Assembly (NCBI RefSeq): GCF_000170755.1
Contig: NZ_ABCK01000014.1
Span: 1-64,000, forward strand
Direction of reading: 5' to 3'
Length of the DNA: 64,000 bases
Source of the DNA: Lentisphaera araneosa HTCC2155
Lineage (GTDB): Bacteria > Verrucomicrobiota > Lentisphaeria > Lentisphaerales > Lentisphaeraceae
The notes below the pieces were generated by a model, which was given only the letters and a program-made list of their open reading frames with translations, was not told where the DNA came from and did no database searches. Numbering within the stretch: the first letter of the stretch is position 1; each line of letters opens with the position of its first letter. Both the position numbers and the translations under genes were made by a program. This document shows positions 8,263-17,406 of the stretch, piece after piece.

Positions 8263-9153
8263 TTAATCAACAGTAGCTATGTTGATTTTAGATAGTCCTT
8301 CTAAGTCAATGCATTTAACGAGTAGTGGAATAAGCGTATTTTCAGTCTGATATAACTTGTCTTCAGAGTAAAAATAAATCAAAAAGTTTCCTGTCCAGAA
8401 CCAAACATAATTATGAGATTTTTTCCGTGAAGGGTGTTTAAGAATTTTTATAGGGTATTTACCAAGTAGTAATTTTTCACTCGAATTAGAGATTCGTTCT
8501 TCATTTGATCGCATGCGGACATGAGCCACAGCAATTTTTTTTCCATTTTGATCATACCACGAATTATATATAAAAGCTTTATCAATTTGAGGCTTAATTT
8601 TAGCAGATTTGGCATTGGTAGTGGAGGTGAAATATTTTTCTAAACGACTTTTTAATAGATTATTATGAGTAAGAATTTCGGTTTTAACAGCAGCGATTTT
8701 TTTATTATTGGGCTCAACGATCTTATCAATTTCTTCTTTGATTTGAATCTCTTTTTTTTGCAGTGTCGCTACAAATATATCCCTTGATTTTTCAGCTTGA
8801 ATAGTGCCAAGCTCTTTTTTGAATTGATGTTTTTGACGCTCTTTTATAACGGTACTTGAATTACCGACTTTTATTGAGAAATCCAGTTGTTTTAATGACT
8901 CTTCTGTCATTGGTGTTGTTATGCTTATGTAGTGAATAGCATTACTTATTTCCTGTCTTTCTTTAGGCAAAGGACCAAGGAGCTCTCTATTCCTTTCCTT
9001 AAGGGCATTTATCGTCGTGTAAGCTTTCAAGGAATTTGAGCAAAGCTTACTCAGTTCTTTCAACTGGCTTTTAGAAGCAGTACTATTCTGTGTGTTACAG
9101 TAGCCGGTCATTGCAAATGCAATAACATTTAAACATAAGAAATATAATTTCAA
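8263..9153 (-). CDS. Exported coiled-coil protein of unknown function
   Basis: The 296-aa product starts at TTG, supported by a very strong ribosome binding site (AAAGGAGGA, about seven bases upstream). Residues 1-19 form a signal peptide (MKLYFLCLNVIAFAMTGYC); a lipoprotein cysteine at 19 is possible but the lipobox is poor. Residues about 25-180 are charged and predicted as helical coiled coil; the C-terminal third contains a Trp/Tyr-rich segment (HNYVWFWTGNFLIYFY). No family was recognised. It sits between two paralogues of the CsgG-like cluster in the same orientation but with its own strong translation signal. Confidence 0.8.
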   Translation of the reverse strand: MKLYFLCLNVIAFAMTGYCNTQNSTASKSQLKELSKLCSNSLKAYTTINALKERNRELLGPLPKERQEISNAIHYISITTPMTEESLKQLDFSIKVGNSSTVIKERQKHQFKKELGTIQAEKSRDIFVATLQKKEIQIKEEIDKIVEPNNKKIAAVKTEILTHNNLLKSRLEKYFTSTTNAKSAKIKPQIDKAFIYNSWYDQNGKKIAVAHVRMRSNEERISNSSEKLLLGKYPIKILKHPSRKKSHNYVWFWTGNFLIYFYSEDKLYQTENTLIPLLVKCIDLEGLSKINIATVD

Positions 9154-9357
9154 TTTATTCCTCCTTTTTTATTTTAGATTTAAAACTGACGAAAGTATAC
9201 ATAATAAATAGTTTGTTCGCTACGCCTCAATTGTAACATATATGTAATAACTGTATTCTTGTGATTAAAAATCAGCTACCCCCGTTTTTCCAACTAAAAG
9301 TCTGTAATTGCTCCAACAAATGCCATTTATATTGACGTTTCAAAATCACCTGTTCCT

Positions 9358-9453
9358 ATCTCCCCGCAACTCAGAAAACTCATTGAACTCGACCCTCAAT
9401 CACCGCAAATTATCCAAAGCGCTCATGGTGTAGGCTACATTAATAAGCTTTAA
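9358..9453 (+). pseudogene. Fossil 3' end of an OmpR-type response regulator
   Basis: The frame reads PQLRKLIELDPQSPQIIQS then AHGVGYINKL and a TAA stop, matching the last 30 residues of the regulator at 3263-3943 at most positions but with many silent differences. As at the intact locus it points at, and ends 21 bases from, the 3' end of a minus-strand CsgG-like paralogue. A REP-like stretch (AAAATCACCTGTTCCTATC, 9342-9360) forms its left border. It is best read as a relic of an old duplication of regulator tail plus paralogue. Confidence 0.8.
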
Positions 9454-9474
9454 ATCATTTAGAGAAATTCTAAG

Positions 9475-12400
9475 TCAACGTTTTAATACATACTCAAGAT
9501 CTTTGATTTGATAATTAATTATATATTTTCTAAAATTCGAATAGAGGGATTTTTCAGGAAAAGCCCAAGCATTATTTACTAAAATTTCAGTTGCTTTTTC
9601 AGGAGCTAATTTAAAAGCAGCATCTGCATAGCGCCAATCATTAGAATAATAATGAAATATTTCTTTTTGATTATTTTTAACTGCCAGGTGCATGATAATA
9701 CTTCTTATTAAATCGGTTTCTTTTTTTGTCGGAGTACTATTATAAAATCTGTAAATTTCGGCTAGCAAAAAATTTTCATCAAAATCACCAACAAACGATT
9801 TCAGGTCTGCGGTGGAAACCTCCACACTATTTTGGAAAAAATACTTTAGATATAATTTTTTGAACTCCTTTTTTACGTCTGCTCTTAATACGTCACTTGC
9901 TGATTTAGGTGCCCCCCCATAATAAGGGGGATTTGAACTCCCTCTGTACCACATAGGCCATTTTGCTGCTCTATAGTTATTATTTTCCAGTGAATTTATT
10001 TTATTGATCAAACGCTCTATTTTCACTTTCAACTCATCACCTCCAACCCTTTTGCCCCATGAAGGCATATAAGACTTACCAATACACTTTTTATTAGCGT
10101 CTTTAAGGAGAAATAATGCTGTAATAAAATCAGCTTCTAGGTATTTAAGCTTGGCTTCCAAATACATTAATACAGTTTTTCTTCGTTCATCTAAATTCTT
10201 TGATTTTAGAAAATTTATTAAATTAGAAGCGACTGCCAACTCTGAACTTGAAAGAGCTTCTCGTATTAAACCAAAGACATCAAAACTATCGAATACTTCT
10301 TTAGAAATTTCCTTTATATAGAATTGGCTTATTTCATGAATATATATTTTTTGCGAGAGAACTCGGTAATCAAAATAAACCAGTTGATTATACATGAGTT
10401 TTTGATCGCTTATGTAATAGGCTAAAATATGATCTTTTGCTTTTTTATATTCGCCTAAAACCAGTAATAAATCAACGGTTATTGTGTTGTTCAAGCTTAA
10501 AGCATAGTCTACACATTTATTATGTAATTCTTGTCCCATTGGCTTGCTTGGCTCATTAATATAAAAGGATATAGCATCTCTTAATTTATAAATTTTTTGT
10601 GATGTCATTTTTTCACCACTATTTACCCTATCTAGATAAACATTAATAAAATCCTTTGCTATTAACCAAGTTTTTTCATTTGGCTTAGAAGGAAGAATAG
10701 GAAGTTCTAGCTTTTCTCCATAGAGAATATATGACCATTTATTTACTTTAGTAATTGAACCATCATCAGCTAATTCATCTCTGGGTCTAAATGACCTATA
10801 ATAACCAAGTGTCGATTTCCATCCTTTTTCATATCTTGGAAAAAATAATTGAAATAGTTGTGCATTATTATTTTGATGATCTACAACTCGTTGCTTATAT
10901 AAGGGTAACTCATTATGATTTAATTTTTTTGCACAGTACCATATCCAATAATCAGTACTTTCTAATAAATACTTAAATCTTGTTTGATTAAGTTTGGGGT
11001 ATATTTTTTTAAGCTGATCTATTCTTGGCCTTAAATTTAAAAAGCCCTTCAAAGCTTTTATATTATCCTTATCAATCAATAATGATGCATTGTTAAAACT
11101 ATTGCACAATTCAAGTATAGAGCTTTTGTTACTCAATGATAATTGTTCGCATTCTTGTACGAAAGCCTCTATTTTGGGTCGAAGACCGCGTGTTGTAAAT
11201 ACAATTTCATCGAAAAGCTTTTCAACTTTAAAAAAAATGCGCTGATCAGATTTGCACTGCTTGAGAATTTCCTCATATAAACTTTCCCGAACAGATTTCT
11301 TTTGTTGATATAATGACGTATTATTTCTTTTATATCTAACGTTAATATTATGAAATCTTTCGATAAAACTATGGAGCCATAGCTCTAAAACTACCTGAGT
11401 ATTTGAGTACTTTTCAATATAACGAAATAAATAATTATAAAAATCAGTACGTTTTTTAAATATACTACTGCTTAATTTTCGCCCTAAATAAACTTCTTTA
11501 TTATCAATGTTAATTGTATCAGGTTTATTAGTATTTAAATCATCTAAAGATTTGTAGAGTTGATTAAGAGCCCTCTTAAAATCCTTAGTTTGAATTGTTT
11601 TTATGTTTTCACTATTAGAAGAATTAATTAATGAAATTTTATAATCATTAGATTCATCTCTACTGTAAACCAGAATGTAAGCACAGGAAAACTGATCAAC
11701 TTTGGATAATATGTTTTTATTTACAACATATCCCCATTTTGAAAGATCCTGCTCTCTATCAAAAACATTTAATGTTTCCGGCTCTACAAGAGTTAACTTA
11801 TGTTCATTCAATACATTCTGAAGTGCTTTCAATTCAGAAAATAAAATTTTTCCATTGGTTTTAAAATAAACCCTTCTACTAGACGGGCTGGATTTGTCAC
11901 TCTTTTTATTTTTAATATTGACTAAGTCTCTCAAACACGAAGCCAATGAGCTTAAGTTATTATTTTCAAAAAAAGTCGCTAGCCACAAATATGGAGGTTT
12001 AAAATTAGGCTGTGTTTCCATTAAGTGATACATTGAAGATAAGCCTAAAGCTTGATCCTTGTCAGATAAAATCAGGTTGACAGAATAATAGTAATGATAT
12101 AAAACAGAAGCATTCACTCCGCTAAAAAGGTGGTCACTATCGAGTCGATTTAAAGGCTTCTTTTTATTATCCAAATTTTGTATCACCCTAGCAAATTGTC
12201 TCGCTTGATTCTCGATTTCTAAAGCAAGTTCATCTTCGTTTTTAAATGTATTTACATAACTTTTGACAATCTTCCCATTTTGGATATTTGATATTTTCAA
12301 ACTGAGCTTCAAACCACTTTCAAAGCCTATAACTTGTCCTGAAACAACATATTCAGCACCTTTCCATTTGCCTTTGCGAATATCGGATTTTGCGAGCTCC

Positions 12401-12612
12401 GCATCGGCAATGGAAAGCTCGTTAATCATCGAGTCTAATTGTCCACGATGAACAACTTCAACGCCCTGCTCTTGCAGATAAAAGCTCATCACATCTGCAG
12501 CGCCCATAGACCAGAGATCGTCTTTATTATCTGAACTATGATCAACGAGGACCGTTTGACTAAAAGCTACTAATGAGAAAAAAAAGACTAGTAGGAAGGG
12601 GTAAAACCTCAA
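9475..12612 (-). CDS. Giant exported CsgG-like-module protein, 1,045 aa, C-terminally short
   Basis: The start is a TTG that overlaps the upstream stop (TTGA) and follows GAGGTG, so it is translationally coupled to the 1,301-aa gene. Signal peptide: residues 1-18 (ends VAFSQ). Residues 19-140 are the shared CsgG/FlgO-like module (VVHRGQLDSMINELSIADA, KWKGAEYVVSGQ). The body is a long run of paired helices, including QPNFKPPYLWLATFFENNN, found at the same place in the paralogues, and the motif ATEILVNNAWAFPEKSL. The protein ends 20-30 residues after that motif, about 250 residues before the end of the paralogues, so the C-terminal domain has been lost. The region is visibly AT-rich. Function unknown; CsgG-like relatives act at the outer membrane or periplasm. 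Confidence 0.85.
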   Translation of the reverse strand: MRFYPFLLVFFFSLVAFSQTVLVDHSSDNKDDLWSMGAADVMSFYLQEQGVEVVHRGQLDSMINELSIADAELAKSDIRKGKWKGAEYVVSGQVIGFESGLKLSLKISNIQNGKIVKSYVNTFKNEDELALEIENQARQFARVIQNLDNKKKPLNRLDSDHLFSGVNASVLYHYYYSVNLILSDKDQALGLSSMYHLMETQPNFKPPYLWLATFFENNNLSSLASCLRDLVNIKNKKSDKSSPSSRRVYFKTNGKILFSELKALQNVLNEHKLTLVEPETLNVFDREQDLSKWGYVVNKNILSKVDQFSCAYILVYSRDESNDYKISLINSSNSENIKTIQTKDFKRALNQLYKSLDDLNTNKPDTINIDNKEVYLGRKLSSSIFKKRTDFYNYLFRYIEKYSNTQVVLELWLHSFIERFHNINVRYKRNNTSLYQQKKSVRESLYEEILKQCKSDQRIFFKVEKLFDEIVFTTRGLRPKIEAFVQECEQLSLSNKSSILELCNSFNNASLLIDKDNIKALKGFLNLRPRIDQLKKIYPKLNQTRFKYLLESTDYWIWYCAKKLNHNELPLYKQRVVDHQNNNAQLFQLFFPRYEKGWKSTLGYYRSFRPRDELADDGSITKVNKWSYILYGEKLELPILPSKPNEKTWLIAKDFINVYLDRVNSGEKMTSQKIYKLRDAISFYINEPSKPMGQELHNKCVDYALSLNNTITVDLLLVLGEYKKAKDHILAYYISDQKLMYNQLVYFDYRVLSQKIYIHEISQFYIKEISKEVFDSFDVFGLIREALSSSELAVASNLINFLKSKNLDERRKTVLMYLEAKLKYLEADFITALFLLKDANKKCIGKSYMPSWGKRVGGDELKVKIERLINKINSLENNNYRAAKWPMWYRGSSNPPYYGGAPKSASDVLRADVKKEFKKLYLKYFFQNSVEVSTADLKSFVGDFDENFLLAEIYRFYNSTPTKKETDLIRSIIMHLAVKNNQKEIFHYYSNDWRYADAAFKLAPEKATEILVNNAWAFPEKSLYSNFRKYIINYQIKDLEYVLKR

Positions 12613-15600
12613 TTTTTCACCTCATAGAAAAATGTTCTTATTTTAAGTTTTAAAACCCCATCTTTGAGACTAATTACTTTTAACAGGAAGATTTTATTTT
12701 GGCTTTTGTGCCGAAGTAAAAAACAGTCTCCACTTGAAACTTTAAACTGTGTCTGATTACGTTTCCTATTTAAATCTTTTTGAATAAAATTAATATTCTT
12801 TAATTGCTTGAATTCAAAGGTATCAAAATCATTGATTTTATTTTCTGTAGAAATAAACCATTCCATTGTGTCTGCTAATTCCCAAGTACTCTTACTACCT
12901 CCCTTCCAATACACAGCGTCGTTGTGGATTAACTTTAATGAACCCCATTCGCCATTTTTATATGGAAAAGTAAAGGATTTATTTTCAAGTTCTTTAAACA
13001 AAAAACCTGAAGTAATAAATAAGTTCTGATCTGAATTAGATTTTTTTACAATTACTTGTAAGGCAGGACTAAGTTCTTGAAAATTTATGATCCATTTATT
13101 TTTTTTAGAATCCCAACTTATTTTATCCTTTATTAGTTGGAAAGTTTTCACATCTGGAACGGAAAAACCTTCAAATTTTGAATTTACAAATCTCGTTAAT
13201 TCAAGCTGTGAATAATAGGCGTGATGGCCTTTAGATAGCTGATTATAAAATAATAAATTTTCAATTCCTTCACGGTAACCATAAGAAAAAGCTAATTCAG
13301 CTAAACTCCAAGGGCTATAACTGTAATCGGTTAAATCAATGCTATTACTAATATTTAATAAAGCTAAGGATAAAGCCTTTTTATAAGAGTCTTCAGGCAC
13401 CTGATTTTTTAATTTTTGGAATATATCATCTGATCCTACTGGCTTAAAAACTGCTTTTGATAACATGAGCGGATACAGTGCTTTAATTTTATAATGCATA
13501 ATGCAGATGTCTAGCATCCCCCCTGAATTTAAACCACCAAGAGCCCAATAATTATGCTTAAATATTTCTATAGCTTTATTTTTATCGGCTAATATAGCCG
13601 AACGAGAAACAGCTTGATGTTTATAAAAAGCATTTATGACCATATCTTGAGTAGATGAAGACGAAGTTGAGTTGGACAAAATAACTAAAATTGACGTAGC
13701 AATCTTTTTTTGATAACTCATAGACTTATATTTAAAAAACTTTAGAACTTGTTTAAAAACTTTTCTCTCGCCATACTTTTCAATAAGAGATATAATTTCT
13801 TTTTTAACATTTTTTGAATTATATGCTTTAGAAAAATAGTAAGGCTTGGCTATTTCGATAAAATCTTTTTTGAAATCTGGGTCCAAAAACAGCTCTACAT
13901 TAGGAGGTAGAGAAAATAAGAAATACTGGATATAGTCATCATGCAATCTTATGCTATCCCATGAAATACTATAAGATTCTTTTTGAGTTAAAGTTTCTAT
14001 GAAGTGAATTTTTTTATTCAAGTATTGGCGAATAGTATGGCTAAATATTTTTGTTGAACTTTTCTCCCAGTTTTGCTTCCTGTACTCTTTAAACAAAAGT
14101 AATGCCTCTAAAACTTCACCTTCTAAATACATAAGTTCAGCTTTATAAAGTTTAGTCATTAATCTACTCTCATCAGAATTGTCATTCACAGATTTGTAGT
14201 CTAGAAGTTTCTTTAATTCATCCAACAATAAATAGTCAAAACATTCTTCTATTATAAACCTCGATATTTTTGATCGATTCTCTTCCTTCATATAATATTT
14301 AGCTTCTACACGCATTGCCTCCAGGCATGTAAGCTTGCTTTTTGCTATATGCATTAAGTAATATGCTTTCTTTGTGTCGGGTAAATCAGATGATAAAATA
14401 GTTTTTCTAGCGAAGTCATGTTGACCCAGTAAACACAAAACTGAAGTATAACGTCTCGAAATAGCTTGTTTATAACTTTGCTTACATAAGGCTAAGACTT
14501 GCTCAGGAACTTGTTCAAAAGGATTTAAATGTAAATGAGAAACAGCACTTAAAAAACACATGGTTTCGTTATGTTTAGAAGATACTAGTTGCTTGCTATT
14601 AACCAAAGACTTAAATAAAGCGATAGCTATGTGGCACTTCTCAACAACATCCTTACTAGGGGTTAGGGTATTAAACTTAGGCCATGGTTTGTCTTTTAAA
14701 AGGTTTTTATCTACAGATAGAAAATGTGTATACCGCCACCCACGTGTTATTGGAATTTCTTTCCATAAGCCTTTTAAATCTTTTTTGAAGCCGTATTCCC
14801 ATGCTGGAACTATTATATGGCTAATTGTTGTTCTCCAGTTTGCCTGGTCATGTTGACATCTCTTACGTAAAACATCCTTGAGCTTGTGGTTTAGCTTAAC
14901 TGCACATTGCCAACTCCAGTAATTCAAACTGGGCTTTATATGCGTTCTTTTTTCTGTAGAACTAAAAGAATACTTACTTAAATTTTGCTCTAAATTTGAA
15001 AATAAAGCAAATGCTTGCGTAAAATTATTTTTATAGAATTCTTTTACAGCAAGGGCATATTGATAGGTAAATTCAAAGTCATGTAAATGTTTTGCAAGTT
15101 TTTTGTATTCATTTATGAGACGAACTGACTTAGCACTCTGGTATGCCTCTGTATAGTTAAATTTTTGTGTGTTGTCTCCTATCAAACTAAAACTTTCTTC
15201 ATTCTGCCATTCGCGTGTTTGAATCCAAAAAGGTTTGTTTATTTCATTAGATAAGCCAATGAGTTCAGGCCATAAAGCATTTCTTAAGTGTTTAGTTTTA
15301 TGAAAACTCATTAAGCGCCAAAGGGTAAGGTCACGATTTTTGTTGGATTTTAAGCGCTTAATTAAATCTAACATGAGCTCTTCTTCTCCCCATGAATGAC
15401 CTATTTTTTCAACATCAGAGGAGTTTATTTTTCCTAAGGTATTTAAAGAGTTACTACTTTTGTTAAAATCAAATTTTCGTAATTCTTCAATAACTTGCTT
15501 CATACTCAAATCCTCAAATACCTTAAGAGTCTCATTGTTTCGAGATGTATAAATAGAGCATCTAAATTTTTCATGAGATACATTATTTATTTTGATAATA

Positions 15601-16514
15601 TAAGAAGATAAATAAGTCTTAAGTCTAGGTAGTTCACTATCATTTATGTACTTCCAACGTTTTAAATCTTTTTCTAAATCGAAGCTCATTATCGACTCAG
15701 TAGAAAGAACGGAGAGATCTTTATCTTTAAGTGTTTTCAAAAGACCAGATAAATCTATGTCTTTACTTTGATCAGTTAAAAGAAAAATCTTTTTCTGATC
15801 AGCTTTGATCTGATTAAAATAAGATAAATCTATGGGCAGTTTACTGCGTAAAGATTTTTCTATTTTCTTATATTCATATTTAGAAAAGAAAGAAGCTAAC
15901 CAATAATAAGGCAACTCAAATTCTGGGGCATTATAAGTCAAATAAATAAGGTCTCTAATACCTTTATTTTCTTCACCTGACTGAATACGTTTAATAGCTT
16001 CATAATATGAGTAAAGATTTTTTGCCTCTAAGCCAATGAAAGTTGATTTTGGGGCAGTACTCAACTCTGTTCCTTGATTGCCTTTCATCAATCGCAAGCA
16101 CTTTCGTGCGTAACTTTCGACCTCTATAGCTAAGTCGTCTTTTTTCTCAAATGTCTTAATTAGCTGATCAATCAGTTTAGCATTTTTAAGTTCAGTTAAA
16201 GAGATTTTTAAAGTCCATTGCTCACCTGTTTTTGCAAGAGTCCCCTGGATTAAAAACTGGGCACCCTTCCATTTGCCTTTGTGAATGTCGGATTTTGCGA
16301 TCTCCGCATCGGCAATGGAAAGCTCGTTGATCATCGAACTCAGTTGATCACGATGAACGACTTCTACCCCCTGCTCTTGCAGATAAAAGTTCATCAGGTC
16401 TGCTGCCCCCATGGACCAAAGGTCGTCTTTTTCATCCGAACTATGATCAACGAGGACCGTTTGTGCTGTCAGCGTACTACACAAGAACAGCAAAAGACTA
16501 ATAAAAGATTTCAT
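12609..16514 (-). CDS. Giant exported CsgG-like-module protein, 1,301 aa, intact family member
   Basis: ATG start with GAGGGA six bases upstream. Signal peptide 1-17 (ends STLTAQ). Residues 18-140 hold the CsgG/FlgO-like module: TVLVDHSSDEKDDLWSMGA, VVHRDQLSSMINELSIADA, a Gly-Lys-Trp turn and a QGTLAKTG strand. Residues 170-1,050 are helical repeats (ELPYYWLASFFSKYEYKKI; FALFSNLEQNL; AIEIFKHNYWALGGLNSG). The last 250 residues include a beta-rich domain ending LLRHKSQNKIFLLKVISLKD. It is the reference for recognising the broken copy at 3940-7972. It lies 19 bases behind the GATase-like gene and overlaps the next paralogue by TTGA, so it is the middle of an operon. CsgG, FlgO, LpoB and TolB N-domains share this fold; a specific role here is unknown. 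Confidence 0.87.
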   Translation of the reverse strand: MKSFISLLLFLCSTLTAQTVLVDHSSDEKDDLWSMGAADLMNFYLQEQGVEVVHRDQLSSMINELSIADAEIAKSDIHKGKWKGAQFLIQGTLAKTGEQWTLKISLTELKNAKLIDQLIKTFEKKDDLAIEVESYARKCLRLMKGNQGTELSTAPKSTFIGLEAKNLYSYYEAIKRIQSGEENKGIRDLIYLTYNAPEFELPYYWLASFFSKYEYKKIEKSLRSKLPIDLSYFNQIKADQKKIFLLTDQSKDIDLSGLLKTLKDKDLSVLSTESIMSFDLEKDLKRWKYINDSELPRLKTYLSSYIIKINNVSHEKFRCSIYTSRNNETLKVFEDLSMKQVIEELRKFDFNKSSNSLNTLGKINSSDVEKIGHSWGEEELMLDLIKRLKSNKNRDLTLWRLMSFHKTKHLRNALWPELIGLSNEINKPFWIQTREWQNEESFSLIGDNTQKFNYTEAYQSAKSVRLINEYKKLAKHLHDFEFTYQYALAVKEFYKNNFTQAFALFSNLEQNLSKYSFSSTEKRTHIKPSLNYWSWQCAVKLNHKLKDVLRKRCQHDQANWRTTISHIIVPAWEYGFKKDLKGLWKEIPITRGWRYTHFLSVDKNLLKDKPWPKFNTLTPSKDVVEKCHIAIALFKSLVNSKQLVSSKHNETMCFLSAVSHLHLNPFEQVPEQVLALCKQSYKQAISRRYTSVLCLLGQHDFARKTILSSDLPDTKKAYYLMHIAKSKLTCLEAMRVEAKYYMKEENRSKISRFIIEECFDYLLLDELKKLLDYKSVNDNSDESRLMTKLYKAELMYLEGEVLEALLLFKEYRKQNWEKSSTKIFSHTIRQYLNKKIHFIETLTQKESYSISWDSIRLHDDYIQYFLFSLPPNVELFLDPDFKKDFIEIAKPYYFSKAYNSKNVKKEIISLIEKYGERKVFKQVLKFFKYKSMSYQKKIATSILVILSNSTSSSSTQDMVINAFYKHQAVSRSAILADKNKAIEIFKHNYWALGGLNSGGMLDICIMHYKIKALYPLMLSKAVFKPVGSDDIFQKLKNQVPEDSYKKALSLALLNISNSIDLTDYSYSPWSLAELAFSYGYREGIENLLFYNQLSKGHHAYYSQLELTRFVNSKFEGFSVPDVKTFQLIKDKISWDSKKNKWIINFQELSPALQVIVKKSNSDQNLFITSGFLFKELENKSFTFPYKNGEWGSLKLIHNDAVYWKGGSKSTWELADTMEWFISTENKINDFDTFEFKQLKNINFIQKDLNRKRNQTQFKVSSGDCFLLRHKSQNKIFLLKVISLKDGVLKLKIRTFFYEVKN

Positions 16515-16533
16515 GTTTCCCTCAATGTGAACT

Positions 16534-17406
16534 TTATTTGTTCTTGGATTGGATCATTTTTTGAAGATAAAGCATTAGACTTGGATCTTTATCTAAATGC
16601 TTAAATAAGTCAGCTGAGAAAAAAACGATCTCACCTTTGCCTGATCTTAGTCTTATAGAGTAAGATGCTGTATCTAAGTTGGACTCAACAAGGTTTATTA
16701 GCTTGTGTTGAAAATCTAATTCCCAAGACTCTTTAGTCGATACTGCAGTAGTATTGAAGCCCTTAATTTCTGTATTTAAACTTTTTTTGCTCAGCAACTC
16801 TATTTTGTCTAAATTCCACTGACCAAAATCAAATTCTCCGGCACAATAACCTAAGACCAAAACCTTACCTCCCTTTGAAACAAATGACTTTAGAAATACA
16901 TTTAAATCATCATATAATTGAACATCTTTTAGGATAAGAAATTGAGAACTTACTGCTTCGTGATTTTGCACTAGTTCATAGAATAAACCATGAGCGCTTA
17001 GTGTAGCTTCATTCTCTATTTCTGGTCCATCACTTAAAATAAAAACTTTATCGTGTTTAAAACTAATTTGTTTATCTCCTAGAAGATAAAAAGGAATAGT
17101 CTGTGACATTTGATTAGAAGCTGATATAAGTTCTAAGTTTCCTGTAACAAAACTCCCCTCTTTCACTTTGGGCAATTGCCATTTTATAAAGTTTTTATCT
17201 TGAGGTTTTAATTGTCCTTGAGCCAACGTTTTTTCCGCCAAAACCAAACGCCAATTCAAGTCTTTCGCTGTGACGAAATTATCATTTAATTTATAGACAA
17301 ATTCTGCACCACTATAATAACTACGACTCTCCTCCAAGAGAACCTGCTTCTCTTGAGCCATAAGCGAATAACCTAGGGTCAAGAGAAGCAGAAGTAGTTT
17401 ATTCAT
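16534..17406 (-). CDS. Exported GATase-like protein of unknown function
   Basis: I choose the ATG at 17406 (290 aa) and not the ATG four codons upstream, because it gives a clean signal peptide (MNKLLLLLLTLGYSLMAQ), an ATGA overlap with the preceding gene and an AAAGGA ribosome binding site. After a beta-rich N-terminal half, residues about 120-285 look like a class I glutamine-amidotransferase-like fold: FVSKGGKVLVLGYCAG and GKGEIVFFSADLF resemble the ThuA/DUF4159/beta-galactosidase-trimerisation type. No catalytic Cys-His-Glu triad is evident, so a binding or structural role is likelier. The nearby 25-27 kb DUF4159 protein has the same kind of domain. Confidence 0.82.
   Translation of the reverse strand: MNKLLLLLLTLGYSLMAQEKQVLLEESRSYYSGAEFVYKLNDNFVTAKDLNWRLVLAEKTLAQGQLKPQDKNFIKWQLPKVKEGSFVTGNLELISASNQMSQTIPFYLLGDKQISFKHDKVFILSDGPEIENEATLSAHGLFYELVQNHEAVSSQFLILKDVQLYDDLNVFLKSFVSKGGKVLVLGYCAGEFDFGQWNLDKIELLSKKSLNTEIKGFNTTAVSTKESWELDFQHKLINLVESNLDTASYSIRLRSGKGEIVFFSADLFKHLDKDPSLMLYLQKMIQSKNK

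Noticed and set aside
16534-17406. Active class I glutamine amidotransferase
   Set aside because: The fold is suggested, but no catalytic Cys-His-Glu triad can be identified.
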